Source: Chionoecetes opilio (Eukaryota; Arthropoda; Malacostraca; Decapoda; Majidae). From it: a stretch of DNA of 64,000 nucleotides. The stretch is taken from contig JACEEZ010015310.1 in the NCBI GenBank assembly GCA_016584305.1, positions 151,542 to 215,541 of the forward strand, read 5' to 3'. Positions 54,710 through 64,000 of the stretch are shown one piece after another. The position numbers and the translations under genes were made by a program. Under the pieces are notes generated by a model. The model saw nothing but the letters and a program-made list of their open reading frames with translations. It did not search any database and had not been told where the DNA came from. Every line of letters starts with the position of its first letter. The first letter of the stretch is position 1.

Positions 54710-56560
54710 CAGCATGTCACAGCATGAGACGCGGAGAAAATCGGGAAGCGCCTGCCCGGGTGGTGGGAATGGGGCCGCACAGGGGTCTGTCCGCCCGGGC
54801 TAAAAACCCTCCTGGAAGAGACAAGGAGAGGTAGTCAGGGGGCTCGTGGGATGTCGAGGGCATTTTTAACGCTAATGCCCCCGACCCGCCTACCGAGCCC
54901 TGAAGAAGCTCCGTTTCCCAAATCTCCTTCTGGGCGAGTGCTATTCGCAAGCGATGGGCGCCTCGTGTGGACTGGATGGGCAGATGGCTCGTTGGGGTGA
55001 GTCTTTGGGCGGGGGGGGTTCCGGTGGACCCTCCAACGAGCATTACACCAAGGGTTTCAGGGGAGTGGTGCCCCATTCCCCTTGACTAAAAGAACCTCTC
55101 TTGACGAAGTCAGAGAGGCTGTAGCAAAGTTGAGGGGGTTGGGAAAAGGGAGCTGGTGTTTGTAAATCTGCGGGGGTTCCCCAAAAACTGGGGGTGAGGC
55201 CCTGATCCGCGGGGTTTCATGCTGTCCGACGCCGTGTGGCAATCAGGGCCCTTCCCCCTGATGAAAAGGGGTGGTCGTCCCCCTGGAAAGGGAAAGGGAC
55301 CGTCAGGAGCAACAATTTTCCGCGGTATTTCACTGCTCACCGTACCAGGCAAGGGCTTGCCCCTCTATTGCTGACACGGGTTTGCAGTCATCGGGGAAGC
55401 ATCGAACCTCAGCAGGCGGGCACGCCTGGGGAATCAAAAACGGACCGTATCCCAGCGCTTCGTTCCTGGTGGAACGCCGACGTGAGTTTGACAGGGGGTG
55501 CTTGCAACCTATGTTGATTCAAGAAGGGGGTTTGACCAGTGCATCGGAGTACTTGGGATCTTCTGGACTTCGGGGGGATTCCCGCAAAGGGTTATTGGTT
55601 TTTAACTGGTTGTATTTGGGATGAGATGCGGAAGTGGGGGGTGTATCCAGCTTCTTTTCCTGTGAATACAGGGGTGGGGGAAAGGGGGCGTCCCTTCCCC
55701 CTCCTTTTCAAAAACTTGATGGACTGGGTATTGGAAATGTTGTAGATCAAAGGATTGTGGAGCATCCCTCGGCAAACCCCGACATGATCTTTTTTTTGCC
55801 CATGAGCAGTAAACTTTGCGAGTCGTGGGGCCTGGGGATGGTCTTGAGGCGCTGCACGAGGAGGCAAAAACCTTGGGATGAGGTCTCCTGTCAAGACGAA
55901 GGGCCAGGTGTTTTGGGGATTATAGATGAAAAGCATCATTTATGGTGTGGCGGGTCATTTAGATCTTGGAAAGTTTTTCAACCTTGTAGCGCAGCCAAAA
56001 GACGGGGGTCCCTCAAGAAGCTTAGGCGGATTGGCATAGCCCACGGGGTTTTTGGCCGCTCAGGGGGAGTATTTGGGGTTGTCGGTACCTGTGCAGAAGG
56101 ACAAAGATCCGGTCTTTAAAAACGCTTTTGATCCCTGTTTTACTCTATGGTTGTGAGAATGGACACTAAATAGTGATTGAAGAACAATCAATGTCTTTGG
56201 TAAAAAGTGTTTCGCAGAATCATGGGGTATCGTGGGATGATACGTGTCAAAACAGCGATTGCCAAAGGGATGAATCGAGGCCTATTTCCCCATACCGTCG
56301 CGCCAACTTTGGCTATAGGCATGTGGACGCTACCCCTGAAACCCATCTTCCCTCGGGTTTTATCTGTAAGAGCAACCGGGGTGAAGGAGGGCCCAAGGGG
56401 GCGCCACAAGGCTGGGTTGGGGCAAGTTTGATGTTCCCTTTTCGAGAGCTGCTTGGGAGGGAAAAGGGGCCTGCTGGGAACTGCGCATGGTACCCCCCGG
56501 GGGTGGCGTCGTAGGGGGGCGAGGCGCGCGCCCCCCGGGTATGCCCCAATGATTGATGTT
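54710..56560 (+). pseudogene. RTE-like LINE copy 4, longest but most error-ridden
   Basis: It extends further 5' than the other copies. The region before the RT can be followed (AYRALKKLR at 54885, DGQMARWGESLG at 54975, TSLDEVREAVAKLRG at 55095). Then fingers (GLVVP-type, 55265), TPGKSTTDR-type (55425), GVSSFF.VNTG (55635), a motif C region reduced to rubble near 55795, IGIAHGV (56028), GYRWDD-type (56225) and the C-terminus PGYAPMID with the TGATTGATG end at 56548. Nearly every 30-60 bases the frame changes. Many of these changes are homopolymer-length differences, hence partly technical. Confidence 0.75.
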
Positions 56561-57911
56561 TTCCAGTCTGGTTCAACTTTTGGTTTCTTAGTAAGCAAGG
56601 AAAAAGTCGTTCTGGGGACATGGCTTTTCAACTGAATGGGTTCGGAAGACTGACGCCCTAAGAAATGTGTCACATTCCAGTAAAGACAGACAAGAGTAAA
56701 AATCAAAGACAGAGGCGCCCGTGACGAGTTTTTATTTGTCGGCCCCGTAAAAACCCAATCGCCTCGGGTACGCTACTAATATCCCCGTGTGTGTAGTAAT
56801 AATTTTTATTATGTTTAAAGGTGTAAATTTTTGGGTTCCCGGGGGCACGTTGCAACGTTTTCCGTGCACAAAAGTTTTTTTTTCATTTGGCGGTCTAAAT
56901 ACTGGATGAGAGCGGATTTTGGAAAAAAGCAGGGGACAGGTTTTGGAGTCTACAATTTTTCTTTTGTGACTTTTCCCCTATCTATACGGGAAATGCGTTC
57001 AATATAAAAAAAGCTAACCGTTTTTTTTCTGGGGGGGTTCTGCGAAAAAAAATATATAGAACAATTTTATTTTTCTTCGCAAGATGTACAATTTGGGTTT
57101 GAGACATTTTTAGTTGTAGGACAAAAAAACCCTACCAATTTTTGGCAGTTAAAAGGTCAGAAAACTACCCCTTTTTTGCGTTTTTTCCCCATTTTTTTCT
57201 ATGAAACATTGACCCTAGACCAAAATTTCACGAATACCTTTGTTTAAATAACCAAAGGATACTCATATGGACTTGTACCGCCCTCCCCGCCAATCCGCCC
57301 CTTTACCCGTGGAGGCCCAAAATCAAGGGAAAAAAAGGTTTCCATCAAAAAACAGCTAAATTTTTCCAGTTGCAAGTGAGGTAGTAAAAAAAAACAATTA
57401 AGTCACCATGAAAATTTAGGATTCTGTAGTATAGGTTTTTTGTTTTTTTTATTTTTAAAATAGTGAAATATAATAATAATGAGGTGACTTTGCTTCGTGA
57501 ACGTATGCCTAAAAAATAATAGATATCATTGGTATTACAGAATTCAGCTGGTCAATAAATTATAAGGCCCCTTCCATTTGCGACATTTTTAAGAAACCCG
57601 TTCACGGAGCCCAAAATTTTAGGGCGTTCCATTGCGACCCCAAAAATGGGTCCCAGGCAAAGCGCGTAGTGATACAGCAAAACCCGTGAATTTCTCTACT
57701 CAATTGAGAGGTGGGAGCTTGGGTAGAGTTTTTGTTCTAACAAATATGGTCGCCTTGGGCCCTATTCCTTTTTCGTGAAGGGTTTCCGCATGCACGAGTC
57801 GGAGAGGATGCAGACGGCATAAAAAGAGGCATACATGGGGGTGGAAACCATGGGTTCCCGCGATCTTAAAAATTTATATGATCCCTTCAAAGCAGCTAGC
57901 TGAGTTATACC
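56561..57911. other. unclassified low-quality stretch
   Basis: No gene or bounded element identified. Confidence 0.35.
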
Positions 57912-58366
57912 TCGTTATCTCTTCTCTCGTTTTTTCTCTCTCGTTATCTCTCTCGTATCTCTCTCTTTTTTTATCTCTTTCGTTATCTCTCTCTTGTTAT
58001 CCCTTTTCTCTCGTTATCTCTCTCTCTCGTTATCTCTCGTTTTTCTCTTTCGTTTTTCTCTTCTCTCAAAAATATTCTCTCGATATATTCTTCTCTTCCC
58101 ATTATCTCTCTCCATATATCTCTCCGTTATCCCCCTCTCTCTGTTATCCCTCTTGTTCCTTTTTCTCTCTTCCCTCCGTTATTCCCCTCTTTCTTCTCTC
58201 TCTCTCTCTCCCCTCTCTCTCTCTCTCTCTCTCTCCTTCTCTCTTTCCCCTTCCTCTCCTTTTCTCTCCCCCTTCTCCTCTTACTCGTTTAAATCCTCTC
58301 TCTCTCTCTTCTCTCTTTCCTTTCTCTCTCTTTTCTCTCTCTCTCCTCTCTTCTCTCTCTCTTTAA
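57912..58366. repeat. TC-rich microsatellite
   Basis: Imperfect TCTC/CGTTATCTCTC repeats for 455 bp. The long Ser/Leu-rich frames over it are artefacts of the repeat. Confidence 0.9.
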
Positions 58367-58924
58367 AATTCCCTCGCCAGCGAGTATTTTTGTAAACAAA
58401 AAACGGGGTTTTGGTTCAATTTGTGACACGCGAACCCAACCCTGAACCAGAACCCCAACCCCGAACTGAAAGAACTGGGTTTAGCAACTTGGGCAAAAGG
58501 AAGAGGCCCCATATAAAGTTTCTCTATTTATCAAGAAAAGCTAGTGGTGCTACTTTCAGAAATCATAGTAAAATTTATTTTTTTAAAAGTTTGTTAAAGT
58601 ATTTTGAAAAAAGAGTTAAGAATTCATATTATGGCAAACACTCCCCGAAGCTTCCCATTGTTAATTTACAGGGCAATATGTTTTTCCTAACATGAGTACA
58701 TCCTCCCTGATATTTAACAAAAATTTAATGAAGTTGCAGGGCTTACCCCACATTTTTTGCAGCCTTTTTGGTGTTCTTTTAAACGAAAAAAAGGCCCCTG
58801 GAAAATCTCTTGTATAAGGGCCTTGTTGACGTAAAAATCTGCGGGGCCGCTGTAGGGCCCCGGGGGTTTGGTTACCGAAGGTTGTGTTTTCGGATGCCAT
58901 GCGGGCGCCAGGGGTACGATGATT
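58367..58924. other. unclassified stretch
   Basis: A short GAACCCAACCCTGAACC run at 58430-58470; nothing else. Confidence 0.35.
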
Positions 58925-59545
58925 ACTTTTCATTTCTCCGCCGCGCGGAGAGGCAACGCTTTCCCGGCCCCTGCCTCACCCCAGCCGCCCCCCCGGCCCG
59001 GAGATTCCGGGGCGATTAATTCGCCGTAGGTTCTGGGGTGGTTTTTACCCATATCTTCATCATTTAAATTTTTTCTCATTTTCACGTCTTTTTTAAGTAT
59101 ATCTTTGCGTCGTATTACCCATAATGTGAATATATATAAGCACACCAGAGAACAAATCTTCTTGAAAATCAAGAAGCGTAGCTTTGCTTGTACGGTTGTG
59201 TATCAGGGCGCGGCGTTCTGTCAGGGGGGGCCTTGCTTGCCCCCCCTCTTCACCGGGCAGCGGGGTATCTCAACTGTAAGGCAGCATGTTTTTTCTCCGT
59301 CGGGGGCCCGCCTGACACCCTCAGCCCCGGGGAAGCGAGACCAGCTGAAGCGGGGCCCCTCCCCAAACTGCCTTTTGTTCTTGCAGGTGGCAGCCTGTCC
59401 CTCACTAGGGGTGTAATTCTCCCATTTAGCGCGATTTGTTCCCCGTCGGGAGCAGCCTAGCTCCCCTTCCCTCAGCAAGGGGCAGCCGGAAAATCCACCA
59501 TTAGCGACCTCATTTTTTTCATTATTTATACTTTTTTAAACTTTA
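58925..59545. repeat. left arm of a ~0.6-kb inverted repeat
   Basis: Pairs with 63375-63998. Shared blocks in order from the outside: CTTTTCATTT plus a CCGCCG-rich stretch, AATTCGCCGTAGG, TTCTTGAAATCAA/GAAGCGTAGCTTTGCTTG, TTTTTCTCCGTC, GGCAGCCTGTCCC, TAGCGACCTC. Divergence is about 25 percent with many length differences in homopolymers. It could be the terminal repeat of a large DNA element or two inverted copies of a dispersed repeat. Confidence 0.65.
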
Positions 59546-60860
59546 TATCCCTTCAGTGTATGGGGCAACGCGAAATATCCAAAGACATGCCCCACATCTA
59601 GTGTTATTAGTGATGGTATGCCAAATTTGTTTTCATGTGCTTTGTGTCTGTGGTAAAAATACCGCGGCTAAGGGTTTTCAGCTTAGTCTCACACAACGGC
59701 GTTTGGTATGCTTACAAAGATGCCTCTTTTTTCTAATGAAACCTCAACAGCTCCCTGTGCCCACCACCAGGCGGGGCTGCTTTTCAAACACACTTAAACA
59801 CTCGTCAAGAACATTTAAACCATGATTTACCCCCTTTATTATGAGGAAAGACAAAAAAAGGAATAAATAAAAAGGGATTTTAATCATCATAACCATGATA
59901 TGTACACCCTAAAAGAGAAGACTACGACGATGAAAAAAATTAGAGTTTTTTTGGGCAAATTGATTTTCCCGGTGCTATATTTCCGTGCTCGCTACAACAT
60001 AGAAAACCCTAGTGGGGTTATGTGCAAGGTTCTAAACCGGAAAACATACGCAGGTCTCTTTAAGAAGTAGCAATGGTAGGGACACATTATACCTCCTTGT
60101 TTCCTTTTGACGAGGCTCTTTTATACTCTGTTTTTTGGTTTTAGAACCCGCACATCGCCATTACCCAGGTCTTCTCTAAGTGTTTCAGCGAGAAAAGACA
60201 GTAATATAGCCCGGAATATCTTTTTCGCGCAAAATAATTAAATTTTCCATCGCCGTATTTTTCCCCCTTCGTGGGTTTCCACCCGGGCGACCCCCTTTCC
60301 CAAAAGCACCGATGTAAAAAAAACCGTGACGTAGTTATGGGTAGGGCCCCTTTGTTGGTGGAGATTAATACCCATTTACCATTGGACTGCTGGTGATTAC
60401 CCCTTACCTAAAAAAAAAAAATCTTTTGGGGGACCTTTTTTTAAGGTGTCTCCAAGGATGAAGAAACACTACACCAACAAAAAAAATGTTGGATAGGTAA
60501 CAGGCCATGCAAAATGCAAATCAGTGGAGGAGGGGGAATTGACAGAGATGCCACTTGATGTGCAAATCCGTAAGGAGAATAGATTTATACATAAGGATAA
60601 CAGACCCATGGGCCCCTCTGTCTATGGGGGTAAAGGAAAAAAAAACAACAGACACATGCGATAGGCAAATGGTAAAAGAAACGGAGGTGGGCAGTGTCAA
60701 TACACAACACGCTGATAAGAAAGAGGAAGATGAGGGGCAGAGACAAAATGCAACAGCAAATTAGTGAGAAGGGAGGAAGTCATCCCCAGCACGCAAATCA
60801 GTTTGGAGAGGAGTTTGGAGGTTACAATAAATTACAGCCCTTTTCATTGAGAAAATGTTG
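59546..60860. other. unclassified interior of the inverted repeat
   Basis: Short frames only; none with a motif I recognise. Confidence 0.35.
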
Positions 60861-61005
60861 AGGACATTGTCTGTCGAGGACATTTAGATTTGGAAAGTTT
60901 TAATACTTTGGGACCAGCACATAATGAAAAGGGGGTCATGTCAGAATCTTACGGGGTTGGCATAAACCACGGGGTTTGGGGTCGTCACAGGAGTATTTGG
61001 CGTTG
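60861..61005 (+). mobile_element. RTE fragment, about 145 bp
   Basis: Matches 8850-8995 of RTE copy 1 (GAGGACATTTAGATTTGGAA, GGAGTATTTGGCGTTGTCGG) with small indels. Both edges are abrupt. Confidence 0.65.
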
Positions 61006-63374
61006 TCGGACCGGCGAGGGGGATTTGTCCCCCCCTAAAAGTCCGGATGACTCGCCCCCGGGGGATTCAAACCCCGGAGGATTTGTCCCCCTTTTCTGTA
61101 TTTTTTTACTGTTCGAAATCCATTACTGCCATGTATCATGTGCAGTATATATCTAAAACTTAAAATTCTAAAAATATTCCTACATCTTGAAATTAATTTC
61201 CAAAAGTTTTCATTTAAAAACCTCCTACAAAAAAACTTTTATATTTTTTCACCACTGTACCCTTTTTTCACACCCTCTCTTACCTCGAATTAATCTTCCA
61301 CGTAAAGTGCCCAAATTTCCTCCGATGTCTGGACTTTTTCCCTTTTTTTTTTTTGCATTGAAAAAAATTCCTCGTAAAGACCTTTGTGTGCATGTGATAC
61401 TTAAACCTTTGTAGCATACAGGGGCCCTGACTATCTCGTGGTCGTGGTGTATAGATTGATCAATTTTTTTCCCTTAAATTTATGCCACTTTGCCACTAAC
61501 TTTTAGGCCATTCCCGGCATCTAAATTTTTATTGGGGAAAACTGTATTGTGTTATCCTACCCTAGATAACACTAAAGCGCCAGGACTGTTTTTTTTTTTA
61601 TGTACAGACGGTAGTGGGGTTAAAATTTCATTTTAATCCATGATTTCAGGAAAATTTGAAGGGGCTTCTGGGAAAATCTGTCATTTTTTGTCGCTCTGTG
61701 TCTAAGAGATAGGCTATAAATGTCAAAAATTTCAAAAATATCAACAGGTAGCGACCAAAAAAAGGGCGCCATCTGGGTTTAGTATTTACTAGTGTCCTCC
61801 CGACGTGCGTCCCCGAAAAAAAAAAAAAAAATTTCAAAAAATTTTTTAACCCTATATACATGCAGATCAAAGCATAAAACAAAACTGAAAAAAGGGTAAT
61901 TATACAGATATATAAACTACTGTGTTTATCTTTTGTGGCACATACAAATTTGTAGCGATGCATAATTCTAAAATTTTTCGGCTGGCTATACGTTTCTCGG
62001 CAGTTTCTTTTTTCAACTTTTCCCCTTTTGTCCCCCAAAAACCCCCCTTTTTCTTCTCTTACCACAGGGTTTTTTCTGTCAAATTTTCCCAGCCCCTTCA
62101 TCTGTTAATACATATTTTTTGTTAGTTTTTTCCCCTCCCATTGTTTTTTTCCAAGGTTGGCAGTTGTCTTTTCCCCTAGGGTTAAATTTTCAACTAGAAA
62201 CATCTTTTTTTGCTAACTTTGTATTTTTTTTTTTTTTTTTTTACGTTCTTAATTTTTATGGAACCCCCAAAAATTTTTTTAAACTTATAGTTTTTGTACC
62301 GAGTGTTGGGAGAGCTGCCGTTTTTTCTTGTTTTCTGATGGCTGCGTGTCCGGGAAAGGTGGGTCAAAATCAAATGGTTTGCAATTTTTCCTTCCCCGGT
62401 TCTTCTGTGCCTCTCAGATCCTTTGCATAACCATATACCGATCAAAAAGGACACTCTTTTTAGTGACCAACGATTTTTATTATTGACTCAAGTAGCCATT
62501 TCCCCGACAACCCAGTGCACAGGCAATTGTTTTTAAAAAAAAATATGTTGATTAGAATATTAAAATTTAAACAGATTTTTGCTTTGATTTTGAACATTGC
62601 TATGTCAAAAAGGGAATATATTTAATTTGGAAAAAACCAACAAAGCAATTAGACAATTTATGGAAAAAATAAAAATATAAAAAAGCATCTTGCAGTTTTT
62701 CATCATTGAGATTAAACTTAGGGTCAGACACCCCTAGGAATTTATAGGCGGCTTTAAAAAGGAAGATAAAACAATGCTAATTGGGTCAAAAAAAGCGAAT
62801 TGCTCAACAAAAGCAAATAGCACCGGCAGTTTCTGCATCCTTAGGATGTGTACATTACATTTCAAGATAAAAAACCCACTGTATCAAAAGTTCCCTTTTC
62901 AAATGGGCAAAAAGGACGGCTACCGTAGTCTAACTAAATTTAAATGATAGAGTCCTAGAGAGATTTTTTACTTCCCCCAACTAGCTGCTCACCATATTGC
63001 ATGGGGCTTTTTTGTGGAAAAGAAATTTCCCTTCTAGTAAGCTCAAGTTTTTTTAGGCTATATAGTAGGCTCTATGAAAACCAGCTATACCGTGACGACT
63101 TCAAAACGAAATTTCCTCAGATAAGAGGAAGTAAATTATAAACAAATGCAATCACTGAAAATTAAAAATTCATTTTTTAGAAAGGGGAACAACGGAAAGC
63201 CGCCCTTTCCCTGCCCCCTATAGTACATTATAGGTAGACAAAAGGCCCCAAATGTTCAGAAAGCTACGCACCTTATTTTTTAAAATTAGGTTCGTACAGT
63301 AATTTAAATTCTCATCGAGTGCCTTATATCAATTCACTTACTGTGAAAGAGACGCAAAAGATATACGTAAAAAG
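61006..63374. other. unclassified AT-rich stretch
   Basis: No gene recognised. Poly-T and poly-A runs at 61341, 61819 and 62227. The longest frames are low-complexity. Confidence 0.4.
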
Positions 63375-63998
63375 ACGTGAAGGGGGAAAAATGTAAAATA
63401 ATGGAACAAAAGAGGTCGCTACATGGGGAAATGCCGAGCTGCCCTTGACTGGGAATGGGCCTAGGTGCTTCCGACGGGAACAAAAACATGTCGCTACATG
63501 GTGAGATGCATTACACCCAATGTGGGGGACAGGCTGCCCCCCTGACGAAAAAACAACAGGCTTGAGAGAGGCCGCTGCTCAGTGGGCTCGCTTCCCCCTG
63601 ACCATGTGCAGGCGGCCTCCTGACGGAGAAAAACTGCTGCCGTTTCCCTGGAATACCGCCTGCCCGTACAAAAGGGGTGCAAGGCAAGGCCTCCCGACAG
63701 AACCCGGCCTGTAACATGCAACCGTAACAAGCAAAGCTACGCTTCCTTGATTTCAAGAAGATTCGTCTCTCATCGAGTGTGCTTAATATTTCACATTACT
63801 GGGATACACGCAAAAGATATACTTAAAAAAAACATGAAAATAGAAAAAATGATAAATGTGAAAGAGTGGGTAAATCCCCAGAGTATCCTACGGCGAATTT
63901 AATCCGCCACGGAAAAATTTAGGCCCTGGGGTCGGCTGGGGGGGAGGAGGACCGGGGGCAAGCTGTTTCCTCTCCGCCGGCGGGGTGAAATGAAAAGT
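63375..63998. repeat. right arm of the ~0.6-kb inverted repeat
   Basis: The inverse of 58925-59545. It reaches the end of the window, so the arm may continue beyond it. Confidence 0.65.
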
Positions 63999-64000
63999 TC

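Noticed and set aside
57878..58395. 162- and 133-codon Ser/Leu-rich frames resembling membrane proteins
   Set aside because: Pure TC-repeat translation.
61646..62101. 151-codon minus-strand frame with hydrophobic stretch
   Set aside because: Low-complexity Phe/Lys-rich sequence spanning A and T runs in a low-quality region; no homology recognised.

Overview
The window is a transposable-element graveyard from a eukaryote, most probably an arthropod and within that perhaps a decapod crustacean. This is inferred from interstitial TTAGG-type repeats, abundant CA/TA/TC microsatellites, C-rich minisatellites and several non-LTR retrotransposon lineages next to hAT, PIF/Harbinger, Merlin, piggyBac, pogo/mariner-type and Helitron elements. 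I find no host gene, rRNA, tRNA or CRISPR. Every recognisable coding stretch belongs to a mobile element or to a dispersed multicopy ORF family, and most are broken.

Layout. 1-12.4 kb: pogo/mariner-type elements with TA target sites, an 807-bp hAT in the 3' end of a LINE, a SINE-like copy sharing that LINE tail, a decayed second LINE family carrying an endonuclease, and two RTE-like copies. 12.5-25.3 kb: a 941-bp Harbinger derivative carrying both a transposase start and an antisense MADF gene; a G-rich minisatellite; a Helitron; a HARBI1-like fragment; piggyBac and pogo MITEs; and a 5.5-kb block of foldback modules with TTAGG-like cores that contains a Merlin remnant with an exact 8-bp target duplication. 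25.7-32.3 kb: a LINE split by a 4.9-kb hAT-type element with an exact 8-bp target duplication. That element contains two 1.6-kb head-to-head units forming a large palindrome, plus an RTE copy. 32.3-34.9 kb: foldback MITEs and two more Helitron copies, one with its paralogous empty site in the same window.

34.9-37.1 kb and 52.1-53.1 kb hold two indel-riddled copies of a multicopy invertebrate protein family that I recognise by its GCDTTS-type motif and cysteine-rich tail. It is possibly an XPG-like nuclease tied to Academ-type DNA transposons. 37.6-49.7 kb holds three same-orientation copies of one I/Nimb/jockey-superfamily LINE. The last is nearly complete, with an intact 722-codon ORF1 (RRM plus three zinc knuckles). 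49.7-64 kb is of visibly poorer base quality (homopolymer runs, frame breaks every few dozen codons). It contains a Harbinger MITE, degraded RTE copies, a TC microsatellite and a ~0.6-kb inverted repeat whose right arm ends at the window edge.

The elements do not cooperate as a pathway; what they show is insertion order. Exact target-site duplications let several nestings be reconstructed: LINE family 2 hit by hAT, itself hit by RTE; LINE 3' end hit by hAT; a repeat unit hit by a Helitron. Single ambiguous bases at 34869 and 41930, and abrupt quality changes around 34.9, 37.6 and 49.7 kb, suggest stitched or unpolished long-read assembly. Some frame breaks in those parts may therefore be technical.
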